Assembly: GCF_902459585.1 (NCBI RefSeq)
Contig: NZ_CABPSC010000020.1
Span: 1-64,000 of the forward strand
Source: Pandoraea nosoerga
Lineage (GTDB): Bacteria > Pseudomonadota > Gammaproteobacteria > Burkholderiales > Burkholderiaceae
Direction of reading: 5' to 3'
DNA: 64,000 nucleotides
The notes under the pieces are model-generated. The model saw only the letters and a program-made list of their open reading frames with translations, did not search any database and had not been told where the DNA came from. Made by a program: the position numbers and the translations under genes. Shown piece by piece: positions 28,386 through 36,524 of this stretch. Every line of letters begins with the position of its first letter. Positions within the stretch are counted from its first letter, which is position 1.

Positions 28386-28480
28386 GGCGGCGAATGAGGC
28401 GGCGCATGAGGCGTTCCCGAGACGTTCCATGAGGCCTTCCCGAGACGTTCCCTGATGCGTTCATGAATTGTTCTTGAAGC
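28383..28480. repeat. Degenerate ATGAGGCG repeats between the two permease genes
   Basis: ATGAGGCG occurs three times in close order after the dppB-type stop. A 15-bp unit TTCCCGAGACGTTCC then occurs twice, separated by a degenerate ATGAGGCC. More diverged copies follow. No reading frame of value is preserved. The block interrupts an otherwise tightly packed operon and may be a slippage expansion. Confidence 0.7.
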
Positions 28481-28557
28481 GCGTCCGAAACACGTCAGGA
28501 CGGCGCAACGTTTCTCGACCGACACCGGAACCCGTACAGACTTCACCGACTTCGAAC

Positions 28558-29475
28558 ATGGCCGCACTGCCCACGACTCCTCCATCACCGAACACGCCTG
28601 CCACGGGGATTGCCCCAGCCGCTGCGGTCGCTGCGGCGCCGCGCCGCCGCTATCGCGGCCTGCGCAAGTTCGTGCGCAACCGCGCGGCCGTGGCCGGCGC
28701 CGTTATCGTCGCGTTCGCGGTGATCGTGGCACTCTTCGCGCCGTGGCTCTCGCCGCACGATCCCATCGCCACGAGCTTCCTCGCGGTGCGGCAGGCGCCG
28801 GGCGCGCTGCATTGGTTCGGCACGGACGAACTGGGCCGCGACGTGCTCGCGCGCATGATCTACGGCGCACGCGCCTCGCTCGCCGCGGGCGTGGTGTCGG
28901 TCGGCATCGCCGTGATCGTGGGCGTGCCGCTCGGGCTGCTCGCCGGCTACTTCGGGCGCTGGGCGGATGCGATCGTGTCGCGTCTGGCCGACGCGCTGCT
29001 CTCGATCCCTTTCCTGATTCTGGCCATCGCGATGGCGGCGTTCCTCGGCGCGAGCCTTACCAATGCCATGATCGCCATCGGCGTGTCCGCCATGCCGCGC
29101 TTCGTGCGCCTGGCGCGAGCGCAGGCGCTCACCGTCAAGGCGGAGGAGTACGTGGAGGGCGCGCGCGCCATCGGTCTCACGCACACGCGCATCATCGTGC
29201 GCTACATTCTTCCCAACGTGCTGCCGCCGATCATCGTGCAGGCGAGCCTCACGGTCGCGACCGCCATCATCGCGGAGGCAAGTCTGTCGTTTCTCGGGCT
29301 GGGGCAACTGCCCCCCGCGCCGTCGTGGGGCTCGATGCTCAACACCGCCAAGGACTTCGTGGAGCAAGCGCCCTGGATGTCCATTTTCCCCGGTATCGCC
29401 ATCTTTCTGACGGTACTCGGCTTCAACCTGCTGGGCGACGGGCTGCGTGACGCCCTCGATCCGCGCGAACAATAG
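28558..29475 (+). CDS. Peptide ABC transporter permease (DppC/GsiD type)
   Basis: The 305-residue second permease has six helices, the DppC-type N-terminus (RKFVRNRAAVAGAVIVAFAV, then PHDPIATSF and HWFGTDELGRDVLARMIYGA) and the EAA loop EYVEGARAIGLTHTRIIVRY. Before the first helix is a 35-residue Ala/Pro-rich cytoplasmic stretch. The ATG at 28558 has no strong ribosome-binding site. It pairs with the preceding permease to complete the importer. Confidence 0.89.
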   Translation: MAALPTTPPSPNTPATGIAPAAAVAAAPRRRYRGLRKFVRNRAAVAGAVIVAFAVIVALFAPWLSPHDPIATSFLAVRQAPGALHWFGTDELGRDVLARMIYGARASLAAGVVSVGIAVIVGVPLGLLAGYFGRWADAIVSRLADALLSIPFLILAIAMAAFLGASLTNAMIAIGVSAMPRFVRLARAQALTVKAEEYVEGARAIGLTHTRIIVRYILPNVLPPIIVQASLTVATAIIAEASLSFLGLGQLPPAPSWGSMLNTAKDFVEQAPWMSIFPGIAIFLTVLGFNLLGDGLRDALDPREQ

Positions 29476-29528
29476 CGCGAGCCCGCGGGACACTTCCACC
29501 ACCATAGACAGAGGTCAACAGCAAGTCC

Positions 29529-31166
29529 ATGACGCACTTCAATTGGCAGAACCCGTACCCGACGCCGCGCCTGCCGGTGTTCGCCCGCAACATCGTGTCG
29601 ACGTCGCACCCGCTCGCGGCTCAGGCCGGTCTGCGCATCCTCTGGCAGGGCGGCAACGCCGTGGACGCGGCGATTGCCGCCGCCGCGTGCATGACCATCG
29701 TCGAGCCGGTGTCCAACGGTCTGGGCGGGGACTGCTTCGCGCTCGTCTGGGACGGCAAGCAGGTCCACGGTCTGAACGCTTCGGGAACGGCGCCGGGCGC
29801 ATGGAGCGTCGACTATTTCCGCAAGAAGTACGGCGAGGAGCACGGCATCGCCAGGCAGCCGATGCGCGGCCTCGACACCGTGACGGTGCCCGGTGTGATC
29901 GCGGGCTGGGAGGCGCTGCACGCGAAGTTCGGCAAGCTGCCGTTCGCCGACCTGATGGCGCCGGCCATCGACATTGCCGAACGGGGTCACGCCATCGCGC
30001 ACATCGTGGCGCGCAAATGGGCCGCTGCCGTGCCCGAACTGAAGAACCAGCCCGGTTACGCGCAGACCTTCACGATCAATGGCCGTGCGCCGACCACGAG
30101 CGAGATGATGCGTTTTCCGGGCCACGCGCGCACGCTGCGGCTGCTGGCCAAGGAGGGGCCGCGCGCGTACTACGAAGGCGAGATCGCGCAGCGTATCGCC
30201 GCGTGGAACGCCGAGCATGGCGGCGCGATGACGGCCGAGGATCTGCGCAACTACCGCGCCGACTGGGTCAAACCCATCGAGAAGGACTATCGCGGCTACA
30301 CCGTGCACGAGATTCCGCCGAACGGGCAGGGCATTGCGGCGCTGATGGCGCTGGGCATTCTCGAGAAGTTCGACGTATCGAGCATGGCGGTGGACCGCGT
30401 GCATTCGCAGCACTTGCAGATCGAGGCGATGAAGCTCGCCTTCGCCGACCTGTACAAGTACGTAGCGGATCCACGTTCGATGGAAGTCACGCCCGAGCAG
30501 ATGCTCGACGACGCCTATCTCACCGAGCGCGCGCGGCTGATCGACCCCGAGCGCGCCACGCAGTTCGACTTCGGCATGCCGAAGGCGGGCGGCACCATCT
30601 ATCTGAGCGCGGCCGACGAGCACGGCATGATGGTGAGCTTCATCCAGTCGAACTACATGGGCTTCGGTTCGGGCGTGGTCGTGCCCGATCTGGGCATCGC
30701 GCTGCAGAACCGCGGCTGCGGCTTCTCGATGGACCCGAAGTCGGCCAACGTGGTCGAAGGCGGCAAGCGCCCGTTCCATACGATCATTCCGGCCTTCCTC
30801 ACGCAGAAGGTGGACGGCAGGCACGAAGCGGTCATGAGCTTCGGCGTGATGGGCGGCGACATGCAGCCGCAGGGCCATCTGCAGTCGATCGTGCGCATGC
30901 TCGACTACGGCCAGCAGCCGCAGGCCGCATGCGACGCGCCTCGCTGGAAGGTCAACCGCGACTTCACCATCGACGTCGAAGCGACGCTCGATCGCGAGAC
31001 CGTCGCGGGCCTGGTCGCGCTTGGCCATAAGCTCAAGGCCATTGACGACCCGTACATGGACTTCGGTTCCGGCCAGTACATCTGGCGTCTGGATCGCAAC
31101 GATCCGGAGCGCGGTTACGTGGCCGCGAGCGACAGCCGTCGCGACGGCCTGGCCGCCGGCTATTGA
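29529..31166 (+). CDS. Gamma-glutamyltransferase family protein, cytoplasmic
   Basis: The 545-residue N-terminal-nucleophile hydrolase has no signal peptide. GGNAVDAAIAAAACM marks the large subunit and Thr356 in AGGTIYLSAADEHG is the predicted self-cleavage nucleophile. VSFIQSNYMGFGSGVVVPD is typical of the bacterial cytoplasmic subgroup. It is the last gene of the peptide-importer operon, so it most likely hydrolyses imported gamma-glutamyl peptides or glutathione inside the cell. This contrasts with the secreted enzyme at 11559. The exact substrate is unknown; related enzymes include cephalosporin-type acylases. A GC-rich hairpin (31184-31205) follows the stop. Confidence 0.87.
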   Translation: MTHFNWQNPYPTPRLPVFARNIVSTSHPLAAQAGLRILWQGGNAVDAAIAAAACMTIVEPVSNGLGGDCFALVWDGKQVHGLNASGTAPGAWSVDYFRKKYGEEHGIARQPMRGLDTVTVPGVIAGWEALHAKFGKLPFADLMAPAIDIAERGHAIAHIVARKWAAAVPELKNQPGYAQTFTINGRAPTTSEMMRFPGHARTLRLLAKEGPRAYYEGEIAQRIAAWNAEHGGAMTAEDLRNYRADWVKPIEKDYRGYTVHEIPPNGQGIAALMALGILEKFDVSSMAVDRVHSQHLQIEAMKLAFADLYKYVADPRSMEVTPEQMLDDAYLTERARLIDPERATQFDFGMPKAGGTIYLSAADEHGMMVSFIQSNYMGFGSGVVVPDLGIALQNRGCGFSMDPKSANVVEGGKRPFHTIIPAFLTQKVDGRHEAVMSFGVMGGDMQPQGHLQSIVRMLDYGQQPQAACDAPRWKVNRDFTIDVEATLDRETVAGLVALGHKLKAIDDPYMDFGSGQYIWRLDRNDPERGYVAASDSRRDGLAAGY

Positions 31167-31491
31167 GGACCAGCCACCCACCTCGCCGGGGCGGGTCCCC
31201 CGGCGGGCCGGCGCACCCGGCGCCGATCGCGAACGCCGCCGCCCGAAGGGACGGCGGGAGGACCGAAGCGCGCGCCGTCGCACTGTCAGTGCGTGCTCAC
31301 TCGTCTCGGATTCCTACATGGGGTTGCCGGCATGAGGCTACGTGAAGCTTCCGTTGGTTCATCGAATCGTCACAGTTCCCCCGCGATAATCACGTCGCAC
31401 GAAGAATCTACAAACTAATTCGGCGGCCGATCTACCGCGTCCATTCGCGCGGGGGCACCGGGCGCCGGTGCGACCCGGGGAAAATGACGCC
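31167..31491. promoter_or_regulatory. Intergenic region upstream of the chemosensory cassette
   Basis: This 325-bp gap holds a GC-rich hairpin (31184-31191 with 31198-31205) that may end the ABC operon, and then a relatively AT-rich patch (31380-31425) where the cassette promoter should lie. CAAACTAATTCGGCGGCCGATCT there faintly resembles a flagellar sigma-28 promoter, but the spacer is too short, so this is not claimed. Confidence 0.4.
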
Positions 31492-33900
31492 ATGACGATC
31501 CGTCATCGAATAACGCTATTGGTGATCCTGACGTTTGTCGCGCTCTCGATCATTGGTGGCTATGCCGTCTACCAGACGCGCGCGAGCGCACAGAAGGTGC
31601 GCCAGGTAACGGAAGGCGTGGTGCCGAGCGCGCTCGCTTCCGCCGATCTCGTCTCGCAGGTCAAGGCGGTCCAGATCGCCACCATGACGCTGGTGTACGC
31701 GCCGGATGGCACCGTCGTCGAACAGGCGCTCGACAATCTGAGGAAGCTGCGCGGCGAGATCGACCAGTCGCTCGCCCGTCAGGCCGAAGGCGCTGCCAGC
31801 GATGCGCAGAAGGGCCTCGTCACCCAGGCGCGCGAGAGCGTCGAGAACTACTTCAATGCGATTGCCGAGACGGCCCGACTCAAGCAGGCGGGCAAGACCG
31901 AGATGGCGCAGGCGTTCCTTTTCGCCATGGTCGCGCAGTATCGCGACGAGCTCGAAGGCGTGGTCAACACGCTGCGCGTGGAGAAGAACCGCCAGAAGGA
32001 CTCGGCCATTGCCACGCTCAACGACACGCTCTCGACCACCACGACGGCCATCGGCCTCGTGACCGGACTGGCCATCGTGCTGCTCACGGCCGTCGGCGCG
32101 CTGCTCTACCGGCAGATCACGCGTCCGCTCTCGCGCATGCAGGCGATGATGAGCGAGATCGCCAGCAGCCAGGACTTCACGCGTCGGGTGCCGGTCGGCC
32201 GCATGGACGAGATCGGTCATTCGATCGTCGCGTTCAACGGCATGATCGAGAAGATTCAGGAGCGATCCGCGCAGCTCAAGCAGAAGACGGCCGACATTCA
32301 GGCCATGTTGCAGAACATGCAGCAGGGCATTCTGACGGTGATCGACGGCTCGAAGGTGCATGGCGAGTATTCCGCCTACCTCGAAGCGATCTTCGAGACG
32401 AAGGATATCGCCGGACGTCCGGTCATGGAACTGGTCTTCGGCGACAGCGATCTGGGCTCGGACGCGCTCTCCCAAGTCGAAGCGGCCATCGACGCGTGCA
32501 TCGGGCAGGACGCCGTCAACTTCGCCTTCAACGAGCACCTGCTGGTCGGCGAGATCGGCAAGCGCATGGCCGACGGCCGCGTGAAGCAGCTCGATCTGAC
32601 GTGGTCCGCGATCACCGACGAGAACGACACGATCCTGCGTCTGATGCTGTGCGTGCGCGACGTGACCGAGCTGCGCGAACTGGCCGCCGAGGCCAACGAG
32701 CAGAAGCAGCGCCTGGAGATGATCGGCGAGATTCTGGCCGTCAGCCAGGAAAAATTCCATCACTTCATCGAGAGCTCCACGAGCTTCATCCGCGAGAACG
32801 AGCGCATCATCCGCAAGCATTCGCAGGCCGACAGCGCGGCGATCGCGGAGCTGTTCCGCAACATGCACACGATCAAGGGCAATGCGCGCACGTACAACCT
32901 GCAGTACCTGACCAACGTCGTGCACGAGACCGAGCAGCGCTACCACGAACTGCGCCAGCCCGACGTTGCCCGCCAGTGGGACCAGGACGGCCTGATGCGC
33001 GAGCTCCAGCGCGTGCGCGAAGCCGTCGACACCTACGCGCGGATCAACGAGATGAGCCTGGGCCGCAAGGGGCCGGGCAAGGCCGCCGATGAACAGACGA
33101 TGGTGGTCGATCGCGCACACATCCGCGCGAGCCTGCGCATGCTCGAAGCGGCCGACCCGAACGACCTGCGTCAGCTCGTCGCCATGCGCGACGCCGTGCA
33201 CCAGACGCTGCGCCTGCTTGGCACCGAAGGCGTGGGCGAGGCGCTGGGCGGCGTGCTCGACTCGTTGCCGTCGCTGGCCGCCGAGCTGGGCAAGCCAGCC
33301 CCGGTCGTGCGCATCGACGACAACGGCTACCGGCTGCGCCCGCCGGCCGTGCGCATCCTGCGCGACGTGTTCATGCACCTGTTGCGCAATTCGATGGACC
33401 ACGGCCTGGAGAGCGCCGAGGAGCGCCGCGCCAGCGGCAAGCCGGAGGCCGGCACCATCGACATCGAAGTGGGCCTCGATCACAACATGCTGCAGGTCAC
33501 GCTGACCGACGACGGGCGCGGCCTCGCGCTGCACCGGATTCGCGGCATCGCGGTGCAGCGCGGCTGGATCACTGAGCAAACCTACGTAAGCGACGAGCAG
33601 ATCGCGCAGTTCATCTTCCGCCCCGGCTTTTCGACGGCCTCGCAGGTCACCGAAGTCTCCGGGCGCGGCGTGGGCATGGACGCGGTGCAGGACTTCGTGC
33701 GCCGCGAGCACGGACGCATCGAGCTGCGCTTTACCGACGAGCGCAAGGGCGCCGAGTATCGCCAGTTCCAGACGGTCGTTTGTCTGCCCGACAACCTCGT
33801 GGTCGACGGCTTCGACTTGAATAGCGTGGCTGCCGACGCGGTCGATCCGCCGGCGTTCGCGAGCGGCGCGCGCAACGCACCGCTTTCGGAGACGAGATGA
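31492..33900 (+). CDS. Membrane-bound CheA-like hybrid sensor kinase (4HB sensor-HAMP-PAS-like-HPt-HATPase)
   Basis: The 802-residue kinase has a helix at 7-29, a periplasmic four-helix sensor-like domain (30-185), a second helix (186-207) and HAMP (208-262). A PAS-like region (about 270-395) is followed by an HPt domain with phosphorylatable His459 (RNMHTIKGNA). The CheA-type ATPase has HLLRNSMDHG (629-638), DDGRG (673-677), FRPGFST (709-715) and GRGVGMD (724-730). It ends soon after the ATPase, so the CheW-like P5 domain that ties CheA to receptors is missing. Receptor and kinase are thus one protein. It starts a tight operon with an MCP-like protein, two CheX-like proteins and CheY. A clear ribosome-binding site is lacking at 31492. 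Confidence 0.88.
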   Translation: MTIRHRITLLVILTFVALSIIGGYAVYQTRASAQKVRQVTEGVVPSALASADLVSQVKAVQIATMTLVYAPDGTVVEQALDNLRKLRGEIDQSLARQAEGAASDAQKGLVTQARESVENYFNAIAETARLKQAGKTEMAQAFLFAMVAQYRDELEGVVNTLRVEKNRQKDSAIATLNDTLSTTTTAIGLVTGLAIVLLTAVGALLYRQITRPLSRMQAMMSEIASSQDFTRRVPVGRMDEIGHSIVAFNGMIEKIQERSAQLKQKTADIQAMLQNMQQGILTVIDGSKVHGEYSAYLEAIFETKDIAGRPVMELVFGDSDLGSDALSQVEAAIDACIGQDAVNFAFNEHLLVGEIGKRMADGRVKQLDLTWSAITDENDTILRLMLCVRDVTELRELAAEANEQKQRLEMIGEILAVSQEKFHHFIESSTSFIRENERIIRKHSQADSAAIAELFRNMHTIKGNARTYNLQYLTNVVHETEQRYHELRQPDVARQWDQDGLMRELQRVREAVDTYARINEMSLGRKGPGKAADEQTMVVDRAHIRASLRMLEAADPNDLRQLVAMRDAVHQTLRLLGTEGVGEALGGVLDSLPSLAAELGKPAPVVRIDDNGYRLRPPAVRILRDVFMHLLRNSMDHGLESAEERRASGKPEAGTIDIEVGLDHNMLQVTLTDDGRGLALHRIRGIAVQRGWITEQTYVSDEQIAQFIFRPGFSTASQVTEVSGRGVGMDAVQDFVRREHGRIELRFTDERKGAEYRQFQTVVCLPDNLVVDGFDLNSVAADAVDPPAFASGARNAPLSETR

Positions 33901-34631
33901 GTATGTCGGCAGTGCAATGGTTGTTGGCCGGTGTGCTCGCCGGCGCAGCGGGAGCGGGGCTGATCGCGTTCGTCGCGCACCGCGCGCGCCTGGCGCGGGC
34001 CACCGCGCATTGGCGCGCGCTCACGAAGACGCATGACGAGGCGCTCGAGCAGGCGCTGGAGCGCGAGCGCCTCGCCGTCGCCGCGAAGGCCGAACTCGCA
34101 CAGGCCAACGACGAGGCGCTGGCCGAGCTGCGCGCGCGCCTCGCACGGGCGGAGCAGGACCTGCAGGCGGCGCGCAAGTCGGAAGCGGCCGTGCTCGACG
34201 CCAAGGCGATGTGGCAGGGCGAGGCGCAGCGCATCGCCGGCGAAGCCGCGCGCCTGCGCGGGCTGGCGGCGACCTTCGAGCGCTGGCATGAGCAAATGAT
34301 CTCGCTCATGACGCAGAACCAGGACATGCACGCGAAGAACCACGAGCTCGCGTCCATCGTGCGGCATGTGCTGATCGTCTCGCTCAACGCGTCGATCGAA
34401 GCGGCGCGCGCGGGCGCGGCCGGGCGCGGCTTCGGCATCGTGGCGAGTGAAGTGCGTGCGCTTGCCACCCGCTCGGAGGAGCTCTCGAAGAGCTATCGCG
34501 ACAGCTTGCATCGCAACGACGTGACCACCACGGCGACGTTTCAGGACATTCAGGCGGGCGGCAAGATGATCGCGGCCTCGCTCTCCAGTGTCGAGGCGCT
34601 CGCCCAGCAGTTGCATTCCCGACTTCACTGA
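33897..34631 (+). CDS. Miniature MCP-like signalling protein
   Basis: This 244-residue protein has one N-terminal helix (7-28) and a long coiled coil (35-125). A fragment of the methyl-accepting chemotaxis signalling domain follows: IVSLNASIEAARAGAAGR at 160-177 then GFGIVASEVRALA. This is the hairpin tip that normally binds CheA and CheW. There is no periplasmic sensor, no HAMP and only a short methylation-helix region. It overlaps the kinase gene by ATGA, so the two products are made together. It may scaffold or modulate the kinase; this is inference. Confidence 0.85.
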   Translation: MSMSAVQWLLAGVLAGAAGAGLIAFVAHRARLARATAHWRALTKTHDEALEQALERERLAVAAKAELAQANDEALAELRARLARAEQDLQAARKSEAAVLDAKAMWQGEAQRIAGEAARLRGLAATFERWHEQMISLMTQNQDMHAKNHELASIVRHVLIVSLNASIEAARAGAAGRGFGIVASEVRALATRSEELSKSYRDSLHRNDVTTTATFQDIQAGGKMIAASLSSVEALAQQLHSRLH

Positions 34632-34647
34632 GCAGGCAGGTTTCGTT

Positions 34648-35205
34648 GTGATCAGCGCTCACGCACGCGACAGTTTCGAACGCATTCTCCACAAGGCCGC
34701 GCGCACCCGGCTTGCCCGCGCCGAGCACGACGTGTGCGAGATCGTGCCGATCGGTACGAGCCACGACACGCGGGACAGCGCCGATCTGGCGGCCCGCTAC
34801 GCCAACGTGGTGGTGCTCACGATCTCGTCGATCGGCTTTCGCATGCTGCTCGTGCTGCATTTCGACGAAGACGAGACGACCGCGGCGTACTTCTGCGGCG
34901 ACGCCGGGGACAAGCCGTTTCGCGAAGTGTTTCTCGAGATCAGCAACCTGTGCTGCGGCGCGATCAACCAGGAGCTGCTCAATTATTTCCCCGACCTTGG
35001 CATGTCCACGCCCTATGTGCTGAGCGCGCGCTGCGTGCCGTACCTCATGCAGCTCAAGCCGAATCATCTGGCGTCGTGGGAAATCACCTTCGCGGGCTCG
35101 GTGCGGCTCGCGGCCACGCTGTGCGTGTGCGCGCACGCGCCGCTCGACTTTCACGCCGACGTCGCCGGGACGCAGGACAGCAGCGGCGAGCTCGAGATGT
35201 TCTGA
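34648..35205 (+). CDS. CheX/CheC-like protein 1
   Basis: The 185-residue protein looks like a CheC/CheX/FliY-type CheY phosphatase. The family active-site pattern E-x-x-N is present as Glu97 and Asn100 in FLEISNLCCGAINQEL. The start is inferred as the GTG at 34648, preceded by AGGCAGG; an in-frame earlier start would run into the preceding gene. It ends in ELEMF, similar to the ALELF end of the next gene product. It lies 16 bp after the MCP-like gene in the same operon. Overall similarity to classic CheX is low, so the family call rests mainly on motif and context. Confidence 0.65.
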   Translation: MISAHARDSFERILHKAARTRLARAEHDVCEIVPIGTSHDTRDSADLAARYANVVVLTISSIGFRMLLVLHFDEDETTAAYFCGDAGDKPFREVFLEISNLCCGAINQELLNYFPDLGMSTPYVLSARCVPYLMQLKPNHLASWEITFAGSVRLAATLCVCAHAPLDFHADVAGTQDSSGELEMF

Positions 35206-35305
35206 GCGCACGGCCTCCCGCGCCCGGGCGGCGGCGCGATCGGCGCCGGGCGGGTCGCCCGGCATCGCCCAACACCGAATTACGACTTGGCAAGGAAATA
35301 CGACA

Positions 35306-35947
35306 ATGAACCGAAGCACCCCCCGCGAGTCGGTCAGCCAGTTTCTGATCCTGGACGACAGCGTCGAGCACGAATATCCCGAAGCGCTCGTGCGCGGCAT
35401 GATCGACATCACCGAAGGCGTGTTTCGCGGTCTGTTCGGCGATATCGCGCTGTCGTGCGAGCCCCCGAGCGTGGTGCGCGATCGCATCATCTTCGGTGAA
35501 GTGTTCAGCCTGATCCCGCTCGAGAGCGCCTGGTGCCGCGGCTACATGATGATGCAGGCCGAGCAGGTGCCGTTCATGCAATTGCTGGAGCACACCGGCC
35601 GCTGCGAGGGGCAGGCCGGCTTTCGCGAGCTCAACGGTATGCTCGGCGAATTGACCAACCTCATCTGGGGGGCGTTCAGAAATCGTTACATGGGCGATCC
35701 GGCAACGGTCGACCGCATGCAGGTGCAGGTGCCGCTGCTCATCAACCACAAGCAGAAGTACATCTCGTTCGGCACCGACAACCCGCAGCTGTGTTTCGTC
35801 TACCGGCTCACCGATCCGGTCGACGGCCGCGTCGTCACGCTGCATCAGCATTTCGTGTTCAGTCTCAACTGGTCGCCCGAAGCGTTCCGCGAAGCGGCGC
35901 AGGCGAGCGCCGGGACTGTCGAGACCGGGGCGCTCGAACTGTTCTGA
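35306..35947 (+). CDS. CheX/CheC-like protein 2
   Basis: The 213-residue protein again shows the E-x-x-N pattern (Glu115 and Asn118 in GELTNLIWGAFRN), the hallmark of CheC/CheX phosphatases that dephosphorylate CheY. It shares fold-level layout with the previous gene product and a similar C-terminus (ALELF against ELEMF), suggesting an old duplication. The ATG at 35306 has GGCAAGG upstream. It directly precedes the cheY gene (46 bp), its probable partner. Confidence 0.72.
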   Translation: MNRSTPRESVSQFLILDDSVEHEYPEALVRGMIDITEGVFRGLFGDIALSCEPPSVVRDRIIFGEVFSLIPLESAWCRGYMMMQAEQVPFMQLLEHTGRCEGQAGFRELNGMLGELTNLIWGAFRNRYMGDPATVDRMQVQVPLLINHKQKYISFGTDNPQLCFVYRLTDPVDGRVVTLHQHFVFSLNWSPEAFREAAQASAGTVETGALELF

Positions 35948-35993
35948 GGCCCCGGCTTGCTCACCCATCACTCACACACACAAGGACAACACC

Positions 35994-36359
35994 ATGGCTA
36001 AGATTCTCGTGGTCGACGATTCGAGCACCGTGCGCGACGAAGTCGCGGGCTTTCTGCGCAGGAACGGCTTGGACGTGGACACGGCCGTCGACGGCAAGGA
36101 CGGCCTGGCCAAAATCAAGGCGAGTCCCGGCGTGAAGCTCGTCATCAGCGACGTGAACATGCCCAACATGGACGGCCTGACGATGGTCGAGAAGATTCGC
36201 GGCGAGCTCGCGAACACGACCGTCAACGTCGTGATGCTCACCACCGAGAGCAGCCCGGCCATGAAGGAGCGCGGCAAGGCCGCCGGCGTGAAGGGCTGGA
36301 TCGTCAAGCCGTTCAAGGGCGAGGCGGTGCTCGAGACGTTCCGCAAGCTCGCCGGCTGA
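35994..36359 (+). CDS. CheY-like single-domain response regulator
   Basis: This 121-residue receiver domain has no output domain. Acidic pocket Asp8 and Asp9, phosphorylation site Asp53 (ISDVNMPNMDG), Thr83 (MLTTES) and Lys105 (IVKPFKG) are all present, so it should be phosphorylated, most likely by the HPt-ATPase kinase four genes upstream. The output could be a flagellar motor or another partner. ACAAGGACAACACC precedes the ATG at 35994. A small hairpin (36369-36385) follows the gene. Confidence 0.93.
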   Translation: MAKILVVDDSSTVRDEVAGFLRRNGLDVDTAVDGKDGLAKIKASPGVKLVISDVNMPNMDGLTMVEKIRGELANTTVNVVMLTTESSPAMKERGKAAGVKGWIVKPFKGEAVLETFRKLAG

Positions 36360-36368
36360 GCCGGGCCG

Positions 36369-36385
36369 CGACGCGTCTCGCGTCG
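36369..36385 (+). terminator. Short hairpin after the chemosensory cassette
   Basis: CGACGCG pairs with CGCGTCG around TCT. There is no T-run, so intrinsic termination is doubtful. It sits ten bases after the CheY stop. Confidence 0.4.
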
Positions 36386-36524
36386 AAGGCGCGATCGGAC
36401 GTGGGCAACTGCGGCGCTGCACGCAGGACGCAGGCATCGCGGCGAATGTCGCCGCCACGCGGCGGCGGCGTTACACTGCTCACTTTCCGCATTCGCGAAG
36501 ATCGCGCATTCTCGCCTTTAGCCC

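Noticed and set aside
31402-31430. Possible flagellar sigma-28 promoter before the chemosensory cassette
   Set aside because: GCCGATC resembles the -10 but the spacer to the -35-like CAAACT is two bases short and the -35 match is weak.
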